From Thermoflexus sp. (GTDB lineage: Bacteria > Chloroflexota > Anaerolineae > Aggregatilineales > Aggregatilineaceae): a DNA stretch of 64,000 nucleotides. A program made the translations under genes and the position numbers. This document shows positions 9,610 through 18,412 of this stretch, in pieces. Location: NCBI GenBank assembly GCA_020724465.1, contig DYGX01000006.1:193603-257602 (forward strand), read 5' to 3'. The notes under the pieces are model-generated. The model was not told where the DNA came from. It made no database searches and saw only the letters and a program-made list of their open reading frames with translations. Positions within the stretch are counted from its first letter, which is position 1. Each line of letters starts with the position of its first letter.

Positions 9610-10428
9610 TCATTCGCCCCCCAGGAACCCGGAGACCAGCTCATCGGCTGGCGCGCCCAGATAGGCTTCGATCACCAGCGGGTCGTTCTGAACCTGCTCC
9701 GGCGTGCCTTCCGAGATCTTGCGCCCATAGTCGAGCACCGTAACCTGATCCGAAATCGACATCACGACCTTCATGTCATGCTCGATCAGCAGGATAGTCA
9801 GGTCGCGCTCGTCGCGCAGGCGGCGGATGAATTGCATCATGGCTTCCGTTTCGTGCGGGTTCATCCCGGCTGTTGGCTCGTCCAGCAGAAGCAGGTAGGG
9901 GTCGCTGGCCAGCGCCCGTGCGATCTCCAGGCGGCGCTGGTTGCCGTAGGCCAGGTTGGTCGCCAGCGTATCCGCTTCCTGGGCCAGATCGACAAACTCC
10001 AGCAGCTCATAGGCTTTGACCAGGGCCGCCTCCTCTTCTTCCTGAGTGAGCGGCATGCGCAGCATCGCCCCGACAGGCGTCGCGCGCAGGTTAGAGTGAA
10101 TCCCGACCAGCACGTTTTCCAGGGCGGTCATCCCGGCGAAGAGGTGAATGTTCTGATAGGTGCGGGCGATGCCCATCGCGCTGATCTGGTCCGGGCGCAG
10201 GCCGTGGATCGGCACGCCGTAAAAGAGTAGCTCACCTTCGTCGGGCGTGTAGAAGCCGCTGATGCAGTTGAAGAAGGTGGTCTTCCCGGCGCCGTTGGGG
10301 CCGATCACGCTGGCGATCTGATTCGGCCAGACGACGAGATCGAGGTCTCCGACCGCGATCAGCCCGCCGAAGCGTTTGGTCAGGCGCCGGCTTTCGAGCA
10401 CCGGCACGGCAGACTTGTGGTCGTTCAT
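9610..10428 (-). CDS. livG: Branched-chain amino-acid-type ABC transporter ATPase LivG
   Basis: A 272-residue ABC ATPase. Walker A is GPNGAGKTTFFN, the signature is the LivG-type LAYGNQRRLEIARAL, and Walker B is LLLLDEPTAGMNPHE, followed by the switch region LLIEHDM. The C-terminal tail with VIEAYLG is the LivG hallmark. It pairs with LivF as the nucleotide-binding heterodimer on the cytoplasmic face. Its ATG overlaps the livM stop by four bases (ATGA), implying translational coupling. Confidence 0.94.
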   Translation of the reverse strand: MNDHKSAVPVLESRRLTKRFGGLIAVGDLDLVVWPNQIASVIGPNGAGKTTFFNCISGFYTPDEGELLFYGVPIHGLRPDQISAMGIARTYQNIHLFAGMTALENVLVGIHSNLRATPVGAMLRMPLTQEEEEAALVKAYELLEFVDLAQEADTLATNLAYGNQRRLEIARALASDPYLLLLDEPTAGMNPHETEAMMQFIRRLRDERDLTILLIEHDMKVVMSISDQVTVLDYGRKISEGTPEQVQNDPLVIEAYLGAPADELVSGFLGGE

Positions 10429-12788
10429 TCCTGCACTTCCTCCTGAGCGCGCCCCGGGTTCCGGGCCTGGGCAAGCTGCCTGGCGCGCGCCGACAGCTCA
10501 GGCGTGGGCGCGGGCAGCAAACCGCGTGGCCGGATGATGACCATCGCGACCAGCAGCGCGCCAAACACCAGGATGCGATAGGTCGCCAGCTCGCGCAGCA
10601 CTTCGGGTATGCCGATCAGCACGATCGCGCCCATAATCACACCGGGGATGCTCCCCATCCCGCCGATGATCACCAGGCTGAGGACTTCAATCGAGACGTC
10701 GAGCCGGAAGTCGCCGGGGAAGATATTGCGCTGGCGCGCGGCGAACAGCACCCCGCCGATCCCGGCGAACATGGCGCCAATGGCGAACGCCGTCAGCTTG
10801 GCCTGGACCAGGTTGATGCCCATCGACTGCGCGATCTTCTCGTCGCTCTTCATCGCGCTCCACGCCCGCCCCGTGCGCGACTGCTTGAGCCGCGCCGAGA
10901 GAAAGGCGATCAGCGCCGAGCCGAGCAGCACCAGATACAGCAGCGCCAAATAGCTCGCCGGTCCAGAGACATTCTCCGGCAGGGGCCGGGGAATCTGCAG
11001 GACGCCCTGCGGCCCGCCGGTAAAGCTGCGCAGGTTGTTGAACAACAGGCGGATGATCTCGCCAAAGCCGAGCGTCACGATGGCCAGATAGTCCCCGCGC
11101 AAGCGCAGCACTGGAATGCCGAGCATAATGCCTGCGATTCCCGAGACGATCACGCCCGCCACCAGCCCGATCAAAAACGGCGACGCACCTGAAAAGAGGC
11201 GATCGTAGAGCGACGAGCCGTCGAGCAACATCGCGACCAGCGCGCTGGTACCCACCGCCAGCACCACCAGGAGCACCGAGACCCCGGTCGATGGCCGGGG
11301 CGCGACCCCGATCAGCGGGCGACGCACCAGCGCCGCCTTCGCGCGCCCGGCCTGGACGCGGCGCCAGCGCCACAACCCGGCCGCGATGACCGCCGAAGCG
11401 ACAAAGAGCGTGATGGTCAGCCAGCCGGCGGCGCGCACCACGGCCTCGTCGTTGCCGGCGAACTTCAGCCCGATCGGCTGGTTGTTCGAGTCAAACACCA
11501 TCTGGTTCGACGACAGAAAGGCGTAGGTATAGGCGCCCAGCGCGAAGAACGCGACATAGCCCAGGTCGAGCAGGCCCGCGTAGCCGACGACGATGTTCAG
11601 CCCCAGCCCCAGCATAATATTGATCCCGACCAGGGTCATCACGTCCGTCTGGTACTGGTCGAGATACAGCGGCAGGATCATCAGCACGGAGAGGGAGGTC
11701 GCGATGGCGAACTGGCTCTCGAAGCGGCCGGGTCGGCGCAGCAATACCGCGCTCTGGATGATCAACGCGGCGCCAGCGATCACCAGCGCCAGCGCGCTGA
11801 GCGTCTGGCTGCCGCGCGGCTCGCTGACCGGCGCGATAAACGTCGAATTGTTCCCCGTAATCCGCCCGATCCCGATCAGCACCAGCGCCCCAACCGAGGC
11901 CGCTACAATTCCAATGCGCGCCGTGTACCCCAGCCCCCAGTCGTTCGCTTCGGCTGAGCGCATGGCAACCAGCGCCCACAGGATGATCAGAAACGCGATG
12001 AGCAGTTGCGCCTCGCGCTCTCCCGCCCGCAGGCGCAACACCGGATCGACCACGCCCTGGCCCTCAGTCAGCCAGAACAGCCCGAAAAACAGCACCGGCA
12101 ACAGCAGAATCGCCCACCGTGCCACCGGGTTACCCGTCAGCCGGCCGCTGAACTGCCGCCGGTAGCGCCCAACATCCGCCGCCAGCCAGGCCCAGGTCAC
12201 GACGGCAGCCAGCGCCGAGGTCAGCATGAGCAGCACGACGAACCCATACAGGCCGCCGATGCGCAGGTTCAGGTCGAAGACCGAGTCGCCAGTCATCCCG
12301 AACTTGAGGCGCAGGCCCGTTTCTTCGTTGAACGTCAGGCGGAAGGGATCGGTGCGCACCGGCCTGCCCTCGACATACCGCCCCGTGAGCGGGTCGATCG
12401 GCGGGTTGGGGTGCAGCTCTGCGGCGGGAACGCCCGACAGCACGGTGACCGTCTGCGTGGACACCGAATCAAAATACCGCTTCACGTCGATACCGCGCGC
12501 CTGCCAGCGGTTGACCAGCGCCATCAACAGCAGGACCATCACCCCCGCCAGCAGCCCGGCGACCAGGGCGTTGCTGAGCACATCGCCCAGGCCCGCGCGC
12601 CACAGCCGGCGGCCAATTCGTATCCCGAAGATTGCCGTCGTCAGCAGCAGCGAAAAGAGCGCCAGATTCTCCAGCCGGACCGGGACGCCGATCAGGATCA
12701 GGAAGAGCAGGATCAGCCCGGTGATGAAGCCGGCGCTCAAACCTTCGCGCAGTGCATCGGACCAGCCGTGTAACCGATTCTGCAACAT
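10425..12788 (-). CDS. livM: LivM-type ABC permease with large N-terminal membrane extension
   Basis: A 787-residue polytopic membrane protein. Roughly residues 390-787 form the LivM core, recognised by GLNIVVGYAGLLDLGYVAF, the GGPQG segment and the cytoplasmic loop SMGINLVQAKLTAFAIGA. The preceding 390 residues hold about seven more hydrophobic segments and a soluble stretch (about residues 105-175) with no LivM counterpart; ordinary LivM is about 300-420 residues. It forms the translocation channel with LivH. It starts three bases after the livH stop and overlaps livG by four bases. The frame is continuous and GC use is uniform, so the extension looks genuine rather than a frame error. Confidence 0.88.
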   Translation of the reverse strand: MLQNRLHGWSDALREGLSAGFITGLILLFLILIGVPVRLENLALFSLLLTTAIFGIRIGRRLWRAGLGDVLSNALVAGLLAGVMVLLLMALVNRWQARGIDVKRYFDSVSTQTVTVLSGVPAAELHPNPPIDPLTGRYVEGRPVRTDPFRLTFNEETGLRLKFGMTGDSVFDLNLRIGGLYGFVVLLMLTSALAAVVTWAWLAADVGRYRRQFSGRLTGNPVARWAILLLPVLFFGLFWLTEGQGVVDPVLRLRAGEREAQLLIAFLIILWALVAMRSAEANDWGLGYTARIGIVAASVGALVLIGIGRITGNNSTFIAPVSEPRGSQTLSALALVIAGAALIIQSAVLLRRPGRFESQFAIATSLSVLMILPLYLDQYQTDVMTLVGINIMLGLGLNIVVGYAGLLDLGYVAFFALGAYTYAFLSSNQMVFDSNNQPIGLKFAGNDEAVVRAAGWLTITLFVASAVIAAGLWRWRRVQAGRAKAALVRRPLIGVAPRPSTGVSVLLVVLAVGTSALVAMLLDGSSLYDRLFSGASPFLIGLVAGVIVSGIAGIMLGIPVLRLRGDYLAIVTLGFGEIIRLLFNNLRSFTGGPQGVLQIPRPLPENVSGPASYLALLYLVLLGSALIAFLSARLKQSRTGRAWSAMKSDEKIAQSMGINLVQAKLTAFAIGAMFAGIGGVLFAARQRNIFPGDFRLDVSIEVLSLVIIGGMGSIPGVIMGAIVLIGIPEVLRELATYRILVFGALLVAMVIIRPRGLLPAPTPELSARARQLAQARNPGRAQEEVQE

Positions 12789-12791
12789 GGC

Positions 12792-14336
12792 CTAGACCTT
12801 CTTTTCCGAAAGCACTTCGCCGAAGATGCCGGTGGGCCGGAAGATCAGCACCAGCACCAGCAGGCTAAAGGCGATCACATCCTTGTACTCGGTGGGGATG
12901 CCGAGCATCGTGGGGCCGAGCGCTTCCACCAGGCCCAGGAAAAAGCCGCCGAACATCGCGCCGGGGATGTTGCCGATGCCGCCCAGCACCGCCGCAGTAA
13001 ACGCCTTCAGGCCGGGGATGAAGCCCGTGCGGAAGTTGAACGACAGGTTGTGAAAGCCCATCATCACGCCTGCCGCGCCCGCCAGCAGCGCCCCAATCGC
13101 AAAAGTGACCACGATCACGTGATCGACGTCCACGCCCATCAGCGCGGCGGTGTCTTTGTCCTCGGCCACCGAGCGCATCGCGCGGCCCGTCTTCGAGCGC
13201 TGCACGAAGGTGTACAGCAGAACCATCAGCACAATCGACACGATCACGATGATCACACCGGTCTTGGTCACCGGAATGACTCCGATATCCGCGACCGGGA
13301 TGTTCCAGGTGCCGTCGATCAGCGGGGGACGGACATAAAACCGCTGGCCGGGGCCAAAGATGTTGAGCATGGCCTGCTGCAGAAAGAAGGACGCCCCAAT
13401 GGCGCTGATGAGCGGGGTGAGGCGCGGCGCGTGGCGCAAGGGCCGGTATGCTACCCGCTCCAGCCCGATCGCCACCAGCATCGAGGTTAGCATCCCCGCC
13501 GCCACAATGAACAGCAGCCCCATCACCGTGATGACAATGCGGTAGATCTGCGGGGCGAAGGCGCCCAACGCCTGGAGCAGCCCGAAGCCGACCAGCGCCC
13601 CGACCAAAAAGCGCACCGGCAGCGTGGAGAGTGTCAGCAACCAGGTGGAGCTGACCTGTGCGCCGCTGGTGCGCTCGCGCCCCCCGCGCGAAACAAGCAG
13701 CTCCAGCGGCAGGAACAGAATCGCCATGACCAGCGGCAGAAGAACGCCCGCCACCTGCGCCGCCCCCACCTCAAACATGCCGCCGCCCAGGTCCACCAGG
13801 TAGGTGAAGGCAAAATAGCCGCCAAACGTGCCCAGCACCAGTACCTCGCCGTGCGCGAAGTTGATCATGAAGAGTATGCCATAGACCAGCGTGTATCCGA
13901 GCGCGACCAGCGCGTAGACGCCGCCCAGCACCAGCCCGTTGGTCAACTGCAGCCCCCACACGGTGATGGGGAACGCCTGCGCCTCGACGACAGCCTGCAC
14001 CCGGGTCGAAAGGAGCAGAAAGAAGATCACGCCCGCGTAATTGATGATCACCCGGCCGGAAGAAATGTACTGCTCTTGCTGCGCCCGCCCGGCCAGGATT
14101 CCCACCAGGGCGATCAGCCCCAGGCCCGCGTAAACCCACAGCAACACGCCTAAGCCGGTTTCAATATCGGACAGGACAGGGCTGGGCGGCGAGCCTAAAA
14201 GGCCCGAAGTCCGGGCGATCACCCACAGCATCCGGGCTGAGGCGATCAGCGCCCCGATGCCGAAATATCTGCCGCTGAGGCGATCGTAATCAAGGTCCAG
14301 GCGGTCCTGCCAGCGGGCCTGCGTTACTTGTGCCAT
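12792..14336 (-). CDS. livH: LivH-type ABC permease with extra membrane segments
   Basis: A 514-residue membrane protein; typical LivH is about 300. The LivH core starts near residue 128 with TNGLVLGGVYALVALGYTLV and FMINFAHGE. It resumes with ERVAYRPLRHAPRLTPLISA, and the cytoplasmic loop is RSVAEDKDTAALMGVDVD. About 127 residues precede the core, with several hydrophobic segments. A further insertion of about 80 residues with membrane segments separates FAHGE from the YRPLR motif. It is paired with LivM. A GGAG lies six bases before the ATG. It is separated from the upstream substrate-binding-protein gene by 227 bases holding two hairpins. Confidence 0.88.
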   Translation of the reverse strand: MAQVTQARWQDRLDLDYDRLSGRYFGIGALIASARMLWVIARTSGLLGSPPSPVLSDIETGLGVLLWVYAGLGLIALVGILAGRAQQEQYISSGRVIINYAGVIFFLLLSTRVQAVVEAQAFPITVWGLQLTNGLVLGGVYALVALGYTLVYGILFMINFAHGEVLVLGTFGGYFAFTYLVDLGGGMFEVGAAQVAGVLLPLVMAILFLPLELLVSRGGRERTSGAQVSSTWLLTLSTLPVRFLVGALVGFGLLQALGAFAPQIYRIVITVMGLLFIVAAGMLTSMLVAIGLERVAYRPLRHAPRLTPLISAIGASFFLQQAMLNIFGPGQRFYVRPPLIDGTWNIPVADIGVIPVTKTGVIIVIVSIVLMVLLYTFVQRSKTGRAMRSVAEDKDTAALMGVDVDHVIVVTFAIGALLAGAAGVMMGFHNLSFNFRTGFIPGLKAFTAAVLGGIGNIPGAMFGGFFLGLVEALGPTMLGIPTEYKDVIAFSLLVLVLIFRPTGIFGEVLSEKKV

Positions 14337-14469
14337 CGCATACTCCGTCCACGTTGTGCGCCAGATCAGCGCACTCGCGCCTGCAAGGGCCCGACCGCGT
14401 TCCGTACATTGGGCGATGAGGAATTCAGGTACGGCGGGCCACCCGCAGCCCTCAAAAAATAACCAGAAG

Positions 14470-14510
14470 CAGCCAGCGCCGCTGCGAGCCAGTTAGCTGA
14501 GCGCTGGCTG
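14470..14510 (-). terminator. Stem-loop between the Liv binding-protein gene and livH (distal)
   Basis: Perfect 10-base arms CAGCCAGCGC and GCGCTGGCTG enclose a 21-base loop. On the minus strand it is followed after about a dozen bases by a run of six T, so partial termination is possible. It works in tandem with the hairpin at 14521-14553. Confidence 0.5.
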
Positions 14511-14520
14511 CACCCTCTCC

Positions 14521-14553
14521 AAGCCAGGTGAAACGGGTTGCTTCACCTGGCTT
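14521..14553 (-). terminator. Stem-loop directly after the Liv binding-protein gene (proximal)
   Basis: Perfect 12-base arms AAGCCAGGTGAA and TTCACCTGGCTT enclose a 9-base loop, starting 10 bases downstream of the stop codon at 14564. There is no T run on the minus strand. It is therefore better explained as an mRNA-stabilising or attenuating hairpin, which would keep binding-protein mRNA in excess over permease mRNA, than as a full terminator. Confidence 0.65.
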
Positions 14554-14563
14554 TATTGTACTC

Positions 14564-15790
14564 TTATTCGGCTTCCATCTCCAGCAAGTCTTCCGGCACT
14601 TCAACCGGGACCCACTGACCGTCTTCCACCATATTGATGCCGATCGAGCCGGCGCCGCAGTCACCCTTCTCGTCGCAGGACAGGGTGCCCGTCAGCCCTT
14701 CGTAGTCCGTCGTGTTGCGGATCGCCTCGATCAGCGCCTCGCGATCAACGACCAGATTGCCGTCGTCATCCACTTCGGCCACTTCGAGCAGGGCGTTGAA
14801 GATGATCCAGGCCGAGTCGTAGGCGTGCGCGTGGAAGGGACCTTGCTCGTCCGGGTATTTCCCGAACATCTCGCGATATTTCTCGTCGAACTCGCGGTTC
14901 GCTTCTGCGCTCACTTCGGCTTCTTGCACGAAGCTGGCATAGGCGCCTTCTGCCGCCTCGCCCGCGCCGTCGATGAACGCCTGGGCGTAGACGCCGTCGT
15001 CGCTGAAGAAGATCACGTCACCCAGGCCGACATCCCGCATCTGGGTCACCAGCAGAATAGCCTGCTCTTTGTAGCCGCCGAAGAAGATCGCATCGGGCTG
15101 GGCCGCCGCCAGCGGGGTCAGCACCGGGCGGTAGTCCTGGTCGTCCACGTTGATCCCTTCAAAGCCGACGACTTCGCCACCCAGTTCGGTGAAGACATCG
15201 CGCACCACTTCGGCCAGGCCAAGGCCGTACGAGTCGTTGTCGTGCAGGACGGCCAGCTTGCGAGCGCCGAGAATCTTGTAGAGATAGTGCGCGTCAACCG
15301 TGCCCTGGACGTCATCGCGGAACGCGACGCGGTTCATCACGTCCAGCCCGCGCTCGGTCACCAGTGCCGCGGTCGCGCTGGGCGAGACCATCGGGATGCG
15401 CGCATCCTCATACACATCCGAGGCCGAGATCGTGGCGCCGGAGCAGATGTGGCCGACCACCGCGACGATCTTCGGGTCCGAGACGATGCGGTTGGCGACC
15501 ACTGTGCCCTCGTCGCCGGAGCAGCGGTCGTCCTCGACCACGAACTCAACCGGGAAGCCGTGGATGCCGCCGGCCTCGTTCAGCTCCGTCAAAGCCACTT
15601 CCGCGCCCTGCTGGATGTCGAGGCCCATCTCAGCGATCGGACCGGTCAGGTCGGTGACGACCGCGACCTTCACGGATTCGCCGGGCGCGTAGACGACAAC
15701 GCCTTCATCTTCCTGCGCGTAGACCGGGCTGAGCGCCGCCGCGAGCAGCGCGATCAGGATGAGATAACGTATCATTGAAACGCGACGCAT
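14564..15790 (-). CDS. livK: Periplasmic/extracellular substrate-binding protein of a Liv-type ABC transporter
   Basis: A 408-residue type I periplasmic binding-fold protein. The signal peptide is MRRVSMIRYLILIALLAAAL followed by SPVYA-Q. Then come the classic VAVVTDLTGPIAEMG opening and the LNEAGGIHGFPVEFVVEDDRC segment of the Leu/Ile/Val-binding family. The start at 15790 is set by an AGGAGAGGG six bases upstream; a longer frame begins at 15973 but has no support. It captures the solute and delivers it to LivHM encoded downstream. Neither the lipid-anchor Cys nor an LPXTG anchor is present. It is the first gene of the operon. Confidence 0.9.
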   Translation of the reverse strand: MRRVSMIRYLILIALLAAALSPVYAQEDEGVVVYAPGESVKVAVVTDLTGPIAEMGLDIQQGAEVALTELNEAGGIHGFPVEFVVEDDRCSGDEGTVVANRIVSDPKIVAVVGHICSGATISASDVYEDARIPMVSPSATAALVTERGLDVMNRVAFRDDVQGTVDAHYLYKILGARKLAVLHDNDSYGLGLAEVVRDVFTELGGEVVGFEGINVDDQDYRPVLTPLAAAQPDAIFFGGYKEQAILLVTQMRDVGLGDVIFFSDDGVYAQAFIDGAGEAAEGAYASFVQEAEVSAEANREFDEKYREMFGKYPDEQGPFHAHAYDSAWIIFNALLEVAEVDDDGNLVVDREALIEAIRNTTDYEGLTGTLSCDEKGDCGAGSIGINMVEDGQWVPVEVPEDLLEMEAE

Positions 15791-16231
15791 GGTTTTCCCT
15801 CTCCTCATGAATGAACAGACTCGTGTGATCGAAAGCTTCTGCCTCAAAAGCCGCGTTCGTGCCTGCGCACCGAACGTCCTGGGGGAGTTGGGATAGGTTT
15901 CTTCTTTCGATAGTCGCTGTTCCCTCCTTGTGTAGGTAAGCGTAGCGTTTCGTGCCAGGGGAGAATACCGCATTGGCCGGCTTCAGGCGTGCATCATCCG
16001 CAAGGGGAGCTCGGAACAAACCAAGGGAGTCGAACGGTAGTTTGTTGTCCCAATTCTTGTCAAACCGAGGAACTTGTTGCCAGGTTCTGAAGACCGGTTG
16101 GCACGATACGTTACAATACCGAATCCGCCAGCCGAAACCGAATGACACGCTTGTGCAAAATATACAAGCGTGCGTGATTTTCGTCGAGATTCTCCCCGAA
16201 ACTTCCCCTGGCGGCGCGCCGCAGCCCCGCG
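15791..16231. other. 441-base intergenic region upstream of the Liv operon
   Basis: This holds the leader and presumably the promoter of the leftward Liv operon, plus the 3' end of the leftward sugar operon. The AGGAGAGGG ribosome-binding site lies next to 15790. I could not find a convincing -35/-10 pair. It contains one clear hairpin, listed separately. Open frames crossing it are extensions of flanking genes without start signals. Confidence 0.6.
16146..16172 (-). terminator. Stem-loop downstream of the UgpE-like permease gene
   Basis: Perfect 9-base arms CACGCTTGT and ACAAGCGTG with a 9-base AT-rich loop lie 60 bases after the stop of the last gene of the sugar operon. The minus-strand sequence beyond it is only moderately T-rich, so it is a candidate rather than a certain terminator. 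Confidence 0.5.
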
Positions 16232-17113
16232 CTACTTGTCGCGCGTGAGCGTGAAGCCGCTCATGAACTGCTTCTGCAGCAGGATGAACACCAGCACCGG
16301 CGGCAGGCTGGTAAACACCGCACCGAGCATCAGCGGCCCGAACTGCAGCGCGCCCCCGCTGGAGCGCAGCGCGCCGATCCCGGTCTGGATCGTTTGCAGG
16401 TCCGGATTGGTGATGATCATGTTCGGCCACAGGTACATGTTCCAGGCGTAGATCACCTGTACCACTGCCAGGGCTCCGATCGTGTTCCAGCTCATCGGGA
16501 CCAGCACGCGGAACAGGAACTGCAGCGGATTGGCTCCGTCGAGCTGTGCTGCTTCCGACAGTTCTGCCGGGATGCTGGCGAAGTGCTGGCGGAACAGGAA
16601 TGTCCCCGTCGCGCTGGCGGTGAACGGCACAATCAGCGCCAGATAGGTGTTCTGCCAGTTCAGGTCGTTGATGAAGCGGAAGAGCGCGATGATCAACACC
16701 TCGGTCGGCATCATCAGCGTGATCAGCACAAAGCCGAACACCAGCCACTTGCCGGGAAACCGGAAATAGACAAACGCCAGGCCAGACAGCAGCGAAAACA
16801 GCGTCTTGAAGAACGTGATCCCGGCGGCCATGATGACGCTGTTGATCATGTAGTCGTGCAGATGGCGCACGTTGAAAACCAGATTCCAGTTCTCGGCCAG
16901 GCCCGTCCCCGGCGTGAACTGATAGCGAAAGACCTCGGCGTTGGTCTGCGTGCTGACAATCAGCGCGTAAAAGAGCGGGATGCCCGACAGAAAACAGGCT
17001 GTGATCAGGATCACGTGCGCATACCACCGCTTCGGAATCCACCGCCGCAGCGTGCTGCGCCAGTCGGCGACGCGCGTCGTCGTGCGGACAGCCTCTTGAG
17101 TTACGCCGCTCAT
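16232..17113 (-). CDS. CUT1-family sugar ABC permease (MalG/UgpE-like)
   Basis: A 293-residue permease with six predicted membrane segments. The cytoplasmic EAA loop is EAAQLDGANPLQFLFRVLVP, which docks the shared ATPase. Its C-terminus is the usual QKQFMSGFTLTRDK-type tail of MalG/UgpE proteins. It starts 4 bases after the preceding permease gene ends. No ATPase gene is nearby, as is common for CUT1 systems that share an MsmK/UgpC-type ATPase encoded elsewhere. The substrate is likely an oligosaccharide or a glycerol-3-phosphate-like compound. Confidence 0.9.
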   Translation of the reverse strand: MSGVTQEAVRTTTRVADWRSTLRRWIPKRWYAHVILITACFLSGIPLFYALIVSTQTNAEVFRYQFTPGTGLAENWNLVFNVRHLHDYMINSVIMAAGITFFKTLFSLLSGLAFVYFRFPGKWLVFGFVLITLMMPTEVLIIALFRFINDLNWQNTYLALIVPFTASATGTFLFRQHFASIPAELSEAAQLDGANPLQFLFRVLVPMSWNTIGALAVVQVIYAWNMYLWPNMIITNPDLQTIQTGIGALRSSGGALQFGPLMLGAVFTSLPPVLVFILLQKQFMSGFTLTRDK

Positions 17114-17117
17114 AGTC

Positions 17118-18317
17118 TCACACTCCGTAGGTGACGCGCCGCTCGCCCGAGCGGAAGAGCAGCAGCGTCAGGCCAATGACCAACAGGAACAGCACAATCG
17201 ACTGTGCCGCGGCCTTGCCCATGTCGTTATTGCGAATGCCCAGTTGAACCACCTGGTACATCATGGTGGTGGTCGACTTGAGCGGGCCGCCGCCGGGTGT
17301 CAGGTAGTCGATGGTGGCGTAGGTCTCGAAGAATGCATACGTCAGGTTGGTCACGATCAGGAAGAACGTGGTCGGCGAGAGCATCGGCCAGACAATATGC
17401 CAGAAGCGGCGCAGCACGCCCGCGCCGTCAATCGCCCCGGCCTCGATCAGGTCTTTCGGGACGTTTTGCAGCCCGGCGATATAGAACAGGATGTTGAATC
17501 CCATCGACTTCCACACGCTCGCCAGGATCACCGTCCAGGGGGCGACTTTCGGATCGTTGAGCCAGCCCAGCTTGACGCCGAACCATTGGCCCGTCAGGTG
17601 ATTGATGATGCCGCCCGCGGGGTTGAACATCAGCAGGAAGATGATGCCCGCCACCGCCGGCGAGATCGCATATGGCCACACCAGCAGCACCCGGTAGATC
17701 GACGCGCCGCGCACCGGCAGATAGGCCATCGTCGCGATCAGCAGCGACAGCGCCATGCTCAGCACGACGATCACCGCCGAAATCCACAGCGTGCGCCCGA
17801 CGATGTCCAGATACTCCGCGTCGTGCACCAGGCGCGTGAAGTTGTCCATGCAGACGGACACTTCCCGTCGCGCCCCCAGGCGCGACAGCTTCGTCGACAG
17901 GCGCAGCGTCTCGACGGATGGGTAATACAGAAACAGGACCAGAATCGTCAGCGTGGGCAACAGCAGCGGAAAGGCCAGCCACCAGTGTTTGAACGTACCG
18001 GTCGTGATTTGCGACTCGGAGATCAGGCTCTGCCGGCGGATCAACCGCTCGCTGATCCAGCTTGCCGGCGCCAGCACCAGCGCCATCCCGGCGACCACCA
18101 GCAGCATGCCGAAGATCACGTCGAGTGTCTCGCGCTCGGCCTCGAAGGTGCAGTAGTCCAGCGGCGCCATGAACAACAGCGAGCCAAGCGCCCCGCCGGC
18201 GGCTCCCAGCGCCATCCCCACCGGGGTTCGCCCACCGGCCCGCCGGAAGACGCTCCCCAGAACACCGGCGCCGATCACAGCCGCTCCCAGGATCAGAAGC
18301 TGCGGAGAGACAATCAT
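17118..18317 (-). CDS. CUT1-family sugar ABC permease (MalF/UgpA-like) with N-terminal extension
   Basis: A 399-residue protein. The C-terminal 290 residues are a UgpA/MalF permease, with [20 protein letters not shown] as the EAA loop and DYLTPGGGP near the end. The first 110 residues add about three hydrophobic segments that ordinary UgpA lacks. It partners the permease encoded at 16232-17113. The start at 18317 lacks a strong ribosome-binding site. It is 42 bases from the hairpin that follows the binding-protein gene. Confidence 0.87.
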   Translation of the reverse strand: MIVSPQLLILGAAVIGAGVLGSVFRRAGGRTPVGMALGAAGGALGSLLFMAPLDYCTFEAERETLDVIFGMLLVVAGMALVLAPASWISERLIRRQSLISESQITTGTFKHWWLAFPLLLPTLTILVLFLYYPSVETLRLSTKLSRLGARREVSVCMDNFTRLVHDAEYLDIVGRTLWISAVIVVLSMALSLLIATMAYLPVRGASIYRVLLVWPYAISPAVAGIIFLLMFNPAGGIINHLTGQWFGVKLGWLNDPKVAPWTVILASVWKSMGFNILFYIAGLQNVPKDLIEAGAIDGAGVLRRFWHIVWPMLSPTTFFLIVTNLTYAFFETYATIDYLTPGGGPLKSTTTMMYQVVQLGIRNNDMGKAAAQSIVLFLLVIGLTLLLFRSGERRVTYGV

Positions 18318-18359
18318 AAGGCTGCTACTCGACTTTCTACGTCACTCAAACAATATGAT

Positions 18360-18389
18360 GGCAGGGGCGGCACGCGCGCCGCCCCTGCC
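18360..18389 (-). terminator. Stem-loop between sugar-binding-protein gene and permease genes
   Basis: Perfect 12-base GC-rich arms GGCAGGGGCGGC and GCCGCCCCTGCC enclose a 6-base loop, 23 bases beyond the binding-protein stop. The minus-strand sequence after it (ATCATATTGTTTG) is AT-rich without a solid T run. It probably stabilises upstream mRNA or attenuates read-through. Confidence 0.68.
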
Positions 18390-18412
18390 GATCGTGCGGT
18401 CGAACGGCCCGC

